From Anaerostipes hominis (ex Lee et al. 2021) (GTDB lineage: Bacteria; Bacillota; Clostridia; Lachnospirales; Lachnospiraceae), in the NCBI RefSeq assembly GCF_002270485.1, contig NZ_NQOG01000014.1, forward strand, positions 1-64,000: DNA of 64,000 nt, read 5' to 3'. Under the pieces are notes generated by a model. That model ran no database searches. It was not told the DNA's origin and worked only from the letters and a program-made list of their open reading frames with translations. Made by a program: the position numbers and the translations under genes. Each line of letters starts with the position of its first letter. Within the stretch, counting starts at the first letter, position 1. This document shows, in pieces, positions 9,742 to 17,959 of the stretch.

Positions 9742-10094
9742 ATGGAAACGAATAGTGGCAGAGAGAGGGAAGTGGTTTCCGTCCTTCCGCGTATTTTTGC
9801 CAGTCTGGGACAATCCCTGATCATTGCCGGTTTCGGAGTGTAGATCATTGGGGCTCTGGGAGGAGGTTATATCGGGTATCACAGATTTGCCATGAGCAGA
9901 CGGGATACATACCAAACAGCCCGGACCAGAGTATGCTGACCATGAATTCCATACGGATACTGATGTGTGCCGCGCCTGCGCTTTCAATGCTGACTGCATA
10001 TGTCATTTATAAAAATGCATATAAGCTCAGCGACAGTTTTATGAAAAAGGTTATAGAAACGATACAGGAAAGGAGATTTAACGCAGAAGCCTGA
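9742..10094 (+). pseudogene. GPH-family sugar:cation symporter, decayed
   Basis: Starting at ATG 9742 after ATAGGAGGCTTG the sequence reads REVVSVLPRIFASLGQSLI and then meets TAG at 9841-9843. A second frame ending at 10094 reads LTMNSIRILMCAAPALSML and KLSDSFMKKVIETIQ, the last transmembrane helix and tail of glycoside-pentoside-hexuronide transporters of the MelB/LacS type. About 350 of some 450 expected codons are gone. It keeps its place as first gene of the gal operon, so galactose must enter by another system. Confidence 0.7.
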
Positions 10095-10114
10095 CATTCT
10101 GCGGAGGTGAAAAG

Positions 10115-11395
10115 ATGAAAGATTCAAGTGTGTTGATCAAAGAATTTAAAAAAGGAACTTATGAGAGTCTGTTGAAAGATATTTATGTAGATGACAGTGT
10201 GCTGGAATATCAGAGAGAAAGATACATAAAAGCACTGAATCAGTATGAAGAAATATTCGGGGAAGAGGAAGTGGAGATCTATTCTGCACCGGGACGAAGT
10301 GAAGTGGGGGGCAATCACACGGACCATCAATATGGTAAGGTTCTTGCAACGTCTATTAACCTGGATGCCATTGCAGTGACTGCCAGGACAGAAGATGAGA
10401 AGATCACGATAGTATCTGACGGATATGAGCGCATGGAAATCGGTTTAAACGACCTGCCTGCCAAAGAGGATGAAAGAGAAACCTCTCTGGCACTAATCAG
10501 GGGGGTTGCCGCCAGGCTGAAACAGAAAGGTCATAAGATAGGAGGTTTCCGGGCATATATCACCAGTGATGTGCTGATCGGCGCAGGAATGTCTTCCTCC
10601 GCAGCCTACGAAACCTTGATTGGTACGATCCTGTCCGGACTGTACAATCAGATGAAACTGGACCCGGTGTTCTTAGCCCAGGCGGGCCAGTATGCAGAAA
10701 ATGAATATTTTGGGAAACCATGCGGCCTGATGGATCAGATGGCGTCTTCGGTGGGAGGAATGATCTATATTGATTTTGAAAATCCGGAGGAGCCGGAAGT
10801 AAAGCAGGTAAAAGTTGACTTTGAAGGTTTTGGACACAGCCTCTGCATTGTGGATACGAGAGGGTCCCATGCGGATCTGACAGAGGACTATGCCATGATT
10901 CCGTCTGAAATGAAGCAGGTGGCCCATTATTTTGAAGAAGATGTGCTGCGGAAAGTAGACAAGACCGACTTTTATCTGAATATACCGGCCATCCGTGAAA
11001 TCCTTGGGGACCGGGCCGTGCTCCGCGCCATGCATTTGTTTGAGGAAAATAAGAGGGTGGAAGAAGAGGCGGAGGCCCTGGAACAGGGAAAATTCGAGGT
11101 CTTCAAAAAACTGGTGAAGGATTCAGGAGATTCCTCTTTCAAGTATTTACAAAACGTATATTCCAATCACCAGGTGAACAACCAGAGTGTTTCCATCGGA
11201 CTTGCAGTCAGTGATGTGATACTGAAAGACAGAGGTGTAAGCCGTGTCCACGGGGGAGGCTTTGCAGGAACCATTCAGGCTTTTGTACCGGATGAGATCG
11301 TTCCGCTGTATCAGAAAACCATGGACAGTGTATTTGGAGAAGAAGCGTGCCATATTTTGAAAGTCCGCAAATACGGCGGAATGAAAGTTTTATAG
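10115..11395 (+). CDS. galK: Galactokinase
   Basis: Phosphorylates galactose at C1 with ATP, the first Leloir step. A 426-residue GHMP kinase: sugar site PGRSEVGGNHTDHQYGKV (normally GRVNLIGEHTDY, so a recognisable variant), ATP loop GAGMSSSAAYE, and C-terminal motif GGGFAGT. The sugar-site variant and the extra length relative to about 390 residues are typical of a clostridial subfamily. GCGGAGGTGAAAAG precedes ATG 10115; 12 bases separate it from galM. Confidence 0.92.
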   Translation: MKDSSVLIKEFKKGTYESLLKDIYVDDSVLEYQRERYIKALNQYEEIFGEEEVEIYSAPGRSEVGGNHTDHQYGKVLATSINLDAIAVTARTEDEKITIVSDGYERMEIGLNDLPAKEDERETSLALIRGVAARLKQKGHKIGGFRAYITSDVLIGAGMSSSAAYETLIGTILSGLYNQMKLDPVFLAQAGQYAENEYFGKPCGLMDQMASSVGGMIYIDFENPEEPEVKQVKVDFEGFGHSLCIVDTRGSHADLTEDYAMIPSEMKQVAHYFEEDVLRKVDKTDFYLNIPAIREILGDRAVLRAMHLFEENKRVEEEAEALEQGKFEVFKKLVKDSGDSSFKYLQNVYSNHQVNNQSVSIGLAVSDVILKDRGVSRVHGGGFAGTIQAFVPDEIVPLYQKTMDSVFGEEACHILKVRKYGGMKVL

Positions 11396-11407
11396 GGAGA
11401 CAGGACA

Positions 11408-12433
11408 ATGGCGGAGATGAAAGTGATCGAACAGCGACAAGACGGCATTGACATCATTGAGATGAAGAATCAGGATCTGACAGTGAGAGTTACAAATCTG
11501 GGATGCCACATTCTTTCGGTCTGGATGAAAGACAACAAAGAAAATATAGACGATGTTGTGCTCGGACTTCAAAATATAGAAGACTATAAGGAGGATGACA
11601 AATATATCGGAGGAATCCTAGGAAGGGCGGCGAACCGGATCAAAGACGGAAAGTTTACCCTTAACGGACAGGAGTATCATCTGCCGGTCAATAACGGACC
11701 GAACCATCTTCACGGAGGCACAGAAGGGTTCGATAAGAAAGTCTGGGATTATGAGATCCGGGACCATAAAGTGATCTTTTCCTATCTGTCAAAAGATATG
11801 GAAGAAGGATATCCTGGAAACTTGAAGATACATGTTTCCTATGAACTGACAGGAAATACGTTTACCATGGTTTACTACGGAACAACCGACAAGGACACGA
11901 TTGTAAATCTGTCCAACCACACCTACTTTAACCTGTCCGGAGGAAAAGAAAAGATTTATGACCATAAGCTGAAAATAAAAGCAGCTCAGATTGCCTGTGT
12001 AGACCAGGACGGATGTACTACCGGCGAAAAACTCTTCGTGGACGGCACCCCGTTCGATTTCAGAAAATTCCACAGGATCGGGGAACGGATCGATGAAGAT
12101 CATGAACAGCTTAACTTTGCAGGAGGGTATGACCACGCTTTTGTTTTCAGCGGGCAGAAAGACCAGATCACGCTGTTTCATGAAGAAACAGGGAGAAAAG
12201 TGACAGTTTCCACGAACCTTCCGACCGTACAGCTTTACACTTCAAACTTTCTGGAAGGAGGCTTGCCGGGGAAAGAGGGAAGAGTCAACGTAAACAGGGA
12301 CGGTGTCTGCCTGGAAACCCAGTTCATGCCAAATGCTGTCAATCTTGAGGAAAAGCCACAGGTGATCCTCAGAAAAGGCGGCAGTTATGCAGTGTTTACC
12401 GCTTTTAAATTCGAGGTGCAGGAAGATGATTGA
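11408..12433 (+). CDS. galM: Aldose 1-epimerase (galactose mutarotase)
   Basis: Interconverts beta- and alpha-galactose so GalK can use it. The 341 residues show ILGRAANRI, NNGPNHLHGG (catalytic histidine), NLSNHTYFNLSG (second histidine) and FETQFMPNA-like CLETQFMPNAVN near the C-terminus with the general base region. Full length. GGGAGACAGGAC precedes ATG 11408. The 3' end overlaps galT by 8 bases, indicating coupled translation. Confidence 0.93.
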   Translation: MAEMKVIEQRQDGIDIIEMKNQDLTVRVTNLGCHILSVWMKDNKENIDDVVLGLQNIEDYKEDDKYIGGILGRAANRIKDGKFTLNGQEYHLPVNNGPNHLHGGTEGFDKKVWDYEIRDHKVIFSYLSKDMEEGYPGNLKIHVSYELTGNTFTMVYYGTTDKDTIVNLSNHTYFNLSGGKEKIYDHKLKIKAAQIACVDQDGCTTGEKLFVDGTPFDFRKFHRIGERIDEDHEQLNFAGGYDHAFVFSGQKDQITLFHEETGRKVTVSTNLPTVQLYTSNFLEGGLPGKEGRVNVNRDGVCLETQFMPNAVNLEEKPQVILRKGGSYAVFTAFKFEVQEDD

Positions 12434-13928
12434 TGAATATATTGCAAAATTAGTACAGTATGGGCTCGATAAAAAACTGATCGAACCGGAGGACAAGATT
12501 TACACGATCAATCAGTATCTGGAGATCTTTAAGCTGGATGATTACGAGGAGCCCAAAAGACCTGCCGGGGAGATCAATCTGGAAGAAATCCTGACAAAAC
12601 TGACGGATGAGGCATATGACCGTTATATTATAAAGAGCAATGATGTCGTGACGAGAGATCTGTTTGACACAAAGCTCATGGGTGTTTTGGTGCCGAGGCC
12701 AAGCCAGGTGATACGGGATTTCCGGGAGAAGTATCAAAAAAGTCCGGAAGCAGCCACCGAATTTTTCTATAAGTTCAGTCAGGATACAGACTATATCCGC
12801 AGATACCGTGTGAAGAAGGACTGGAAGTGGACCGTAGACAGCCCATATGGAATCATTGATATTACCGTGAATCTCTCCAAGCCGGAAAAGGACCCGAAGG
12901 CCATTGCCGCGGCAAAGAATGCGGCGCAGAGCCGTTATCCCAAATGCCAGCTGTGCATGGAAAATGAAGGGTATGCAGGGCACATGAATCACCCGGCGAG
13001 ACAGAATCACAGAGTCATTCCGGTTACAGTCAACGGCAGCAGATGGGGATTCCAGTATTCACCGTATGTTTATTACAATGAGCACTGTATCGTATTTAAC
13101 GGAGAGCATGTGCCTATGAAGATTGACCGGACGGCGTTTGTGAAGCTGTTTGATTTTGTCAGACAGTTTCCTCACTACTTCCTCGGCTCCAATGCAGATC
13201 TTCCGATCGTGGGAGGTTCCATCCTGTCACACGACCATTTCCAGGGCGGACATTATCAATTTGCCATGGCAGATGCGAAGATCGAAAAACATTATACGAT
13301 CAAGGGATTTGAGGATGTGGAGACGGGAATCTTAAACTGGCCGCTGTCAGTGCTCCGAATCCGGTCAAAGGACGAGAATCGGCTGATTGATATGGCGGAT
13401 CATGTCCTAAAAGTATGGAGGGAATACAGCGACGGGGATGCCCATATTTATGCACAGACCGGCGGGGAACCGCACAATACCATCACTCCGATTGCGAGAA
13501 AGACCGGGGAGACCTATGAGCTGGATCTCGTATTGAGAAATAATATCACGACTGTAAAACATCCTCTGGGGCTGTTTCATCCTCATGAACAATATCACCA
13601 TATTAAGAAAGAAAATATCGGTCTGATCGAAGTCATGGGTCTTGCGGTGCTGCCATCCAGATTAAAAAAAGAAATGGAGCTTCTTGCGGAGTGCCTTGTA
13701 TGTAAAACTCCGATCGAAGAATATGAATGTCTTAGAAAGCATGTTGACTGGGCGGAGCAGTTTGTGCCAAAATATAAGGAGATCAACAAAGAGAATGTCA
13801 TGGATATCCTGAAAGAAGAGATCGGACAGATATTTGTAAAAGTCCTTGAGGATGCAGGAGTTTATAAATGCACCGAAAAGGGCAGGAAACAGTTTGAGAG
13901 ATTCATTTTTACACTGGATCAGCAGTAA
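12426..13928 (+). CDS. galT: UTP-hexose-1-phosphate / galactose-1-phosphate uridylyltransferase, GalT type 2
   Basis: Exchanges galactose-1-phosphate for the glucose-1-phosphate of UDP-glucose. A 500-residue Firmicute-type GalT: CQLCMENEGYAGHMNHPARQNHR, GGSILSHDHFQGG (HxH-like nucleophile region, SHDHFQGG) and GGEPHNTITPIAR. ATG 12426 lies inside the end of galM; GAGGTGCAGGAAG is the ribosome site. This type is longer than and only distantly similar to the E. coli enzyme and usually follows galK in Clostridia. Confidence 0.93.
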   Translation: MIDEYIAKLVQYGLDKKLIEPEDKIYTINQYLEIFKLDDYEEPKRPAGEINLEEILTKLTDEAYDRYIIKSNDVVTRDLFDTKLMGVLVPRPSQVIRDFREKYQKSPEAATEFFYKFSQDTDYIRRYRVKKDWKWTVDSPYGIIDITVNLSKPEKDPKAIAAAKNAAQSRYPKCQLCMENEGYAGHMNHPARQNHRVIPVTVNGSRWGFQYSPYVYYNEHCIVFNGEHVPMKIDRTAFVKLFDFVRQFPHYFLGSNADLPIVGGSILSHDHFQGGHYQFAMADAKIEKHYTIKGFEDVETGILNWPLSVLRIRSKDENRLIDMADHVLKVWREYSDGDAHIYAQTGGEPHNTITPIARKTGETYELDLVLRNNITTVKHPLGLFHPHEQYHHIKKENIGLIEVMGLAVLPSRLKKEMELLAECLVCKTPIEEYECLRKHVDWAEQFVPKYKEINKENVMDILKEEIGQIFVKVLEDAGVYKCTEKGRKQFERFIFTLDQQ

Positions 13929-13945
13929 GAAAGGCGGAATGAAAT

Positions 13946-14941
13946 ATGAAGATTTTAGTATTAGGCGGAGCAGGCTACATCGGGTCCCATACGGTTTATG
14001 AACTGACTGATGCGGGAGAAGACGTTGTGATCATTGATAACCTGGAGACCGGATACAAAGAGGCGGTTCACCCGAAAGCCAAATTCTATCAGGGAGATTT
14101 AAGAGACAGGGCATTTGTGGACAGCGTTCTGGATCAGGAGACCGGCATCGATGCGGTCATCCACTTTGCGGCAAACTCACTCGTAGGTGAGAGCATGACG
14201 AATCCGCTGAAATATTATGACAACAATCTGTGCGGCACAAAGACCATGCTGGAATCTATGGTGGCACACGGCATCGATAAGATTGTTTTTTCTTCTACGG
14301 CGGCGACCTATGGAGAACCGGAGAAGACTCCGATCCTGGAGACAGACCGGACAGAGCCGACCAATACTTATGGCGAGACAAAGCTCTCCATGGAAAAGAT
14401 GTTCAAATGGGTGGGCAAAGCACACGGACTCCGGTTTGTATCACTGCGCTATTTTAATGCATGCGGAGCCCATAAAAGCGGAGAGATCGGCGAGGCCCAC
14501 AATCCGGAGACCCATCTGATTCCGCTGATCCTTCAGGTGCCGAACGGAAAAAGAGAAGCGATCAGTATTTTCGGAACCGATTATCCGACCAAAGACGGGA
14601 CCTGCGTCAGGGACTATATTCATGTGACGGATCTTGCACAAGCGCATATCCTCGCGGTAAAATATCTGATGGAAGGAAATGAAAGTGATATCTTCAATCT
14701 CGGAAATGGAATCGGCTTTACGGTCAAAGAGGTGATCGAGACTGCAAAAGAGGTAACGCAAAAACCGATCAAGGCAGTGGAAGAAGGCCGGAGGGCCGGG
14801 GACCCTGCAGTGCTGATCGCATCCAGCGAGAAGGCAAAGAAAGTCCTTGGGTGGAAGCCGGAACATGCGGATCTTCATGAGATCATTGAGAGTGCATGGA
14901 AGTGGCACAGCACACATCCGGAAGGATATCAGAGCAAATAA
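13946..14941 (+). CDS. galE: UDP-glucose 4-epimerase
   Basis: Regenerates UDP-glucose from UDP-galactose, closing the Leloir pathway. The 331-residue short-chain dehydrogenase fold has NAD loop GGAGYIGSH (7-15), FAANSLVGES, the serine-threonine pair FSSTAATYG, and catalytic YGETK. C-terminal substrate part AGDPAVLIASSEKA and LGWKPEH. AGAAAGGCGGAATGAAAT precedes ATG 13946. Last gene of the gal operon. Confidence 0.95.
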   Translation: MKILVLGGAGYIGSHTVYELTDAGEDVVIIDNLETGYKEAVHPKAKFYQGDLRDRAFVDSVLDQETGIDAVIHFAANSLVGESMTNPLKYYDNNLCGTKTMLESMVAHGIDKIVFSSTAATYGEPEKTPILETDRTEPTNTYGETKLSMEKMFKWVGKAHGLRFVSLRYFNACGAHKSGEIGEAHNPETHLIPLILQVPNGKREAISIFGTDYPTKDGTCVRDYIHVTDLAQAHILAVKYLMEGNESDIFNLGNGIGFTVKEVIETAKEVTQKPIKAVEEGRRAGDPAVLIASSEKAKKVLGWKPEHADLHEIIESAWKWHSTHPEGYQSK

Positions 14942-15161
14942 TACAAGTAATATAAGTAATATAATGTAAAAAATGGAACGGTTATCAGGAAATTAGAACG
15001 TATATCTGGATTTCCACCAATATGCTTGACGATCATACGGTATTGTTCTATACTGACCACAAGCTTGGCGGGTTTTGTTGTTGATCAGCAGAGACAACAT
15101 CCTTAGAGAATGTAATCCCAGAATCTGCCGGAGCACAGACAAATATTTATCATAATTAAAA
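14942..15161. other. Intergenic region after galE
   Basis: No convincing gene. A minus-strand open frame here (ending NNKTRQACGQYRTIPYDRQ before the N-terminal side is reached) has no ribosome site and could be a remnant of a lost gene; I cannot assign it. Confidence 0.4.
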
Positions 15162-15206
15162 AAGCAGGCATGATGCATTTTTTATTGCACATGCCTGTTC
15201 TTTTTT
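15162..15206 (+). terminator. Terminator before the two-component operon
   Basis: GCAGGCATG...GCA and TGC...CATGCCTG form a stem around an A/T loop; T-rich after, A-rich before, so it may act in both directions. Confidence 0.75.
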
Positions 15207-15226
15207 GCATTTGGCGTGGGAAAGGG

Positions 15227-15258
15227 GTAAAATATGATTATATTTTACGTTTTATAAT
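15227..15258 (+). promoter_or_regulatory. Promoter region with perfect inverted repeat
   Basis: GTAAAATAT (15227-15235), four bases, and its exact inverse ATATTTTAC (15240-15248), directly before a -10 TATAAT (15253-15258) and 17 bases before the response regulator start. A likely operator, perhaps for autoregulation. Confidence 0.5.
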
Positions 15259-15274
15259 ATAGAAAGGACTGAGG

Positions 15275-15991
15275 ATGGAGAGAACGTTAAAAATAGCAAT
15301 CTGTGACGATGAACAGACTTACTTGGATATCTTGGAAGATGAATGCCTCCGGTTCCTGGAGTGCAGAAATCAAAAGGCACAAATCTTCTGTTTTCAAAGG
15401 GGAAAAGCTCTGCTTTCTTCGGAGGATGAGTTCGATATCATCCTGCTCGACGTGGAACTGCCGGATATGGATGGATTTTCTGTTGCGGAAGAGTGGAAGA
15501 ACCTTCAGAGACCCGGAAAGATCATTTTTATAACGAGCCATGATGAATGGGTCCAGAGAGCTTTTAAGGTTCAGGCATTCAGGTATCTGTATAAAAGTGG
15601 AAGCGGACAGGAGCTTTTGGAGGCGCTGGAAGATGCGCTCAAAGATATGAACGACAATGAAGGGATTGTGCTGGAAGGAAAGGAGGAGAGCAGATTCGTA
15701 TACTTCCGGGAGATTCGATGGATCGAAGCTCTGGGCGATGAAATAGCGGTGTTTCTTGTGGGAGGGCATCTGATCGTGAGATTGTCTCTGAAAAAGATTG
15801 AGGGGTGTTTGGATGAGAGGTTTCAGCGGATCCACAAGGGATACATTATTAATTTCCAATTCGTAGAGCATTATTATAAAGAACGGCTTGTGCTGTTCTG
15901 CGGAAAGGAATTTCAGATTTCCAAGAGGAAACAGAAGGAAGTCAAGAAACACTATTTTGAGTATATAACCAAATATGCAAAGGTGATTTAA
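15275..15991 (+). CDS. LytTR-family response regulator
   Basis: A 238-residue regulator with an N-terminal receiver (acidic pair D11 D12, phosphoacceptor D59 in IILLDVELPDMDG, switch threonine/serine in FITSHDE, lysine in RYLYK) and a C-terminal LytTR DNA-binding domain (IRWIEALGDEIAVFL, FQRIHKGYIINF). This AgrA/VirR architecture usually acts on bacteriocin, quorum or envelope genes through direct-repeat sites. GAAAGGACTGAGG precedes ATG 15275. The cognate kinase follows 36 bases later. Confidence 0.9.
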   Translation: MERTLKIAICDDEQTYLDILEDECLRFLECRNQKAQIFCFQRGKALLSSEDEFDIILLDVELPDMDGFSVAEEWKNLQRPGKIIFITSHDEWVQRAFKVQAFRYLYKSGSGQELLEALEDALKDMNDNEGIVLEGKEESRFVYFREIRWIEALGDEIAVFLVGGHLIVRLSLKKIEGCLDERFQRIHKGYIINFQFVEHYYKERLVLFCGKEFQISKRKQKEVKKHYFEYITKYAKVI

Positions 15992-16027
15992 TGAACCCAT
16001 ATGGAAAATGGGCAGTGAGGGTGAAAA

Positions 16028-17290
16028 GTGAAAGGATTATATTGGGTGTATGTGTACGCCATTGAACTTTGGAAGATGATCTTGATCATGAGGGGGATTT
16101 TAGGGATCGAACCGGTGCGGAAACGGCAGGTGCTGATGTTTCAGATTCCGGCGGTTTTGGGAGTGCTGGTAAGCTTTAAGTACCAGCTTGCCGTGAATAT
16201 AGTTATTGTGCTGTTCATTATGTTGTCGGCATGGATTTATTTTAATAAGTTTTTTCTGTCAGTGTTTACCTGGCTTGGAATTTCGATCATGGATTTTTTG
16301 ATCGGACTGTTTATTATCTTTTTTGCACAGATGGATTTCCAGACAGCCTATAACAGCAATCATTTCGCCGATGTAGAGGAAGTCTTCAGTTTTCTTCTTT
16401 TGATTGTTATCATTGCGCTCCGGAAGAGATTTGAAGTCAGGAAGATCCAATATACATACAGCGATGTGGCATTGGGAGCCATGGTATTGGTAGGAGTGAT
16501 CGCCTGTACCGGTCCTTTTCTGTCGGAAGGGTTTGAGAACTGGACATCCATCGGCAAGAGACTGGAGATCCTGCTTGGATTTCTTCTGATGCTGTTTGGA
16601 ATCAGCAGTATTATATACCGGATCTGCAGAGTCAGACAGGAGCAGGAACAGTTTGAACAGCAGATGCTGTGGAACGAACGGCTGTTAAATGAACAGAAAA
16701 AGTATTATGAACTGCTCCTTCAAAAGGAGGAGACGACCAAAAAGATCAGACATGATATGAAAAGCCAGCTGGCATGCCTGAGCAGATTTCTTGAAAAAGA
16801 AGAGTACGGCAGTGCGAGAGATTATCTGCGTGAACTGACCGGAAATATAAAGCGTTTGAATATTCTCATTTCCACGGGAAATGATGTGGTTGATATTGTG
16901 GTAAATGACATCATTCAGAGTGAGAAGATCGAGCTCAGCTGGAAAGGAAAGATTCCAAGCAGGCTTAACATGACCAATGCAGAGATCTGTATTTTATTTT
17001 CCAATCTTCTCAAAAATGCGGCGGAAGCCGTCAGGGATATGGATGACAAGACCGTTGATGTCACGGTCAAACTCAACGGGCATCATTTAGTTTTGGAAGA
17101 GAGCAACCGGACCATGAAGCCGGTGATCATAGAAGACGGCCGGCTGAAAACTACAAAACATGACAAAGAAAAGCACGGCATCGGAAGCCGCAATATGATC
17201 GAGATCGCCGAAAAGTATAACGGAGATGTTTCCTTCCGGTTTGAAAACGGAAGATTTCATGTAAAAATTATTCTTCTTGATACTATTTAA
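16028..17290 (+). CDS. GHKL-domain sensor histidine kinase (AgrC-like)
   Basis: A 420-residue membrane kinase with about six helices in residues 5-200, then a dimerisation segment with phosphoacceptor H242 (KKIRHDMKSQLACL), and a GHKL ATPase domain with N-box FSNLLKNAAEAV and G-box KHGIGSRNM. This is the AgrC/CitS-like class often paired with LytTR regulators and peptide signals. Start GTG 16028 after GTGAGGGTGAAAA. No AgrB/AgrD gene is seen; a mini-ORF with its own promoter follows at 17429. Confidence 0.88.
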   Translation: MKGLYWVYVYAIELWKMILIMRGILGIEPVRKRQVLMFQIPAVLGVLVSFKYQLAVNIVIVLFIMLSAWIYFNKFFLSVFTWLGISIMDFLIGLFIIFFAQMDFQTAYNSNHFADVEEVFSFLLLIVIIALRKRFEVRKIQYTYSDVALGAMVLVGVIACTGPFLSEGFENWTSIGKRLEILLGFLLMLFGISSIIYRICRVRQEQEQFEQQMLWNERLLNEQKKYYELLLQKEETTKKIRHDMKSQLACLSRFLEKEEYGSARDYLRELTGNIKRLNILISTGNDVVDIVVNDIIQSEKIELSWKGKIPSRLNMTNAEICILFSNLLKNAAEAVRDMDDKTVDVTVKLNGHHLVLEESNRTMKPVIIEDGRLKTTKHDKEKHGIGSRNMIEIAEKYNGDVSFRFENGRFHVKIILLDTI

Positions 17291-17342
17291 TGGAAAAAAA
17301 GATGACGGTTATTCGAATATCAAGTCGTTCCCCGCAGATATA

Positions 17343-17371
17343 TTGAAACAAGGAATAGGACCTTTTATAGT
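17343..17371 (+). promoter_or_regulatory. Promoter after the histidine kinase
   Basis: TTGAAA (17343-17348) and TATAGT (17366-17371), spacer 17. It would make a short transcript covering the mini-ORFs at 17429 and ending at the terminator at 17544-17586. Confidence 0.55.
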
Positions 17372-17428
17372 GTGTATTGTTACAGAGATAATTGTCGAAA
17401 GCAAAGCAGTATAAAGGGGGATAAAACA

Positions 17429-17473
17429 ATGACATGCATGAGATGGCCTTGGCCTTTCTAATCGTCATCTAGT
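17429..17473 (+). CDS. Overlapping mini-ORFs, possible short peptide
   Basis: After AAAGGGGG (17413-17420), ATG 17429 opens a 10-codon frame MTCMRWPWPF ending at 17461. Five bases later ATG 17434 opens a second frame MHEMALAFLIVI ending at TAG 17470-17472 and hydrophobic. The pieces in favour are a promoter, a ribosome site with 8-base spacing to the first ATG, a terminator, and position right behind an AgrC/LytTR-like pair. Either peptide, both, or neither may be made. I do not recognise either one. Confidence 0.3.
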
Positions 17474-17543
17474 CCGTTTTGAGGACTAATTACAAAGGAT
17501 AAAGAATTAATATGAGGGTAGTCTTAAATTAAGAGACATAAAG

Positions 17544-17586
17544 CAAGAGGCATTTCTGAGAAGATCAGAGATGCCTCTTTTATTAT
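17544..17586 (+). terminator. Terminator
   Basis: AAGAGGCATTTCTGA and TCAGAGATGCCTCTT form a stem followed by TTATT. It can also serve the minus-strand gene ending at 17595, being nearly symmetrical. Confidence 0.85.
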
Positions 17587-17594
17587 GTCCGGTT

Positions 17595-17915
17595 TTATGC
17601 TTTCCACAGTCCGTGGAGATTGCAGTATTCATATGCGGCAATAAATTCCTCACTGTCTGCCAGAAGGAATTCTGCCTCCGGTTTTTCACCCGGATTCAGA
17701 TATTTTATCTGGTGGCCACGGCTGGTTTCAATGCAGATGAACATGATGTAGTGAGCCTCCATCATAGGGTGTTCGGCTTCTCCGACCTTTACGCTGATCT
17801 TGCGGTCATCCGCTGAAACGACCGGAACGTGTTTTTCTGTTGCCCCGTCGGTAGTGCCTGGAACATGCGTCATTTGTCTGTAAAATTTGGAGAAAATGAA
17901 GCAACTCTGTGACAA
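17595..17915 (-). CDS. Superoxide reductase (desulfoferrodoxin family), N-terminus altered
   Basis: Reduces superoxide to peroxide without making oxygen. The iron site is complete: H29 in TEKHVP, H49 in EHPM, H55 in HYI, C98 and H101 in CNLHG. Family members here normally begin with a rubredoxin-like four-cysteine knot; this protein (106 residues) has instead MSQSCFIFSKFYRQ, and an upstream minus-strand ATG near 17922 opens MKFVTELLHF in another frame. No ribosome site is visible for ATG 17915. The gene is either a short one-iron form or 5'-damaged. Confidence 0.7.
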   Translation of the reverse strand: MSQSCFIFSKFYRQMTHVPGTTDGATEKHVPVVSADDRKISVKVGEAEHPMMEAHYIMFICIETSRGHQIKYLNPGEKPEAEFLLADSEEFIAAYEYCNLHGLWKA

Positions 17916-17959
17916 ATTTCATATACTATCATTAGATGGCAGCAGAAAGGAGCGGTAAA

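Noticed and set aside
14993-15178. Minus-strand 61-codon ORF between galE and the LytTR gene
   Set aside because: Runs through a terminator hairpin and lacks a start signal; at most a fragment of an unknown gene.
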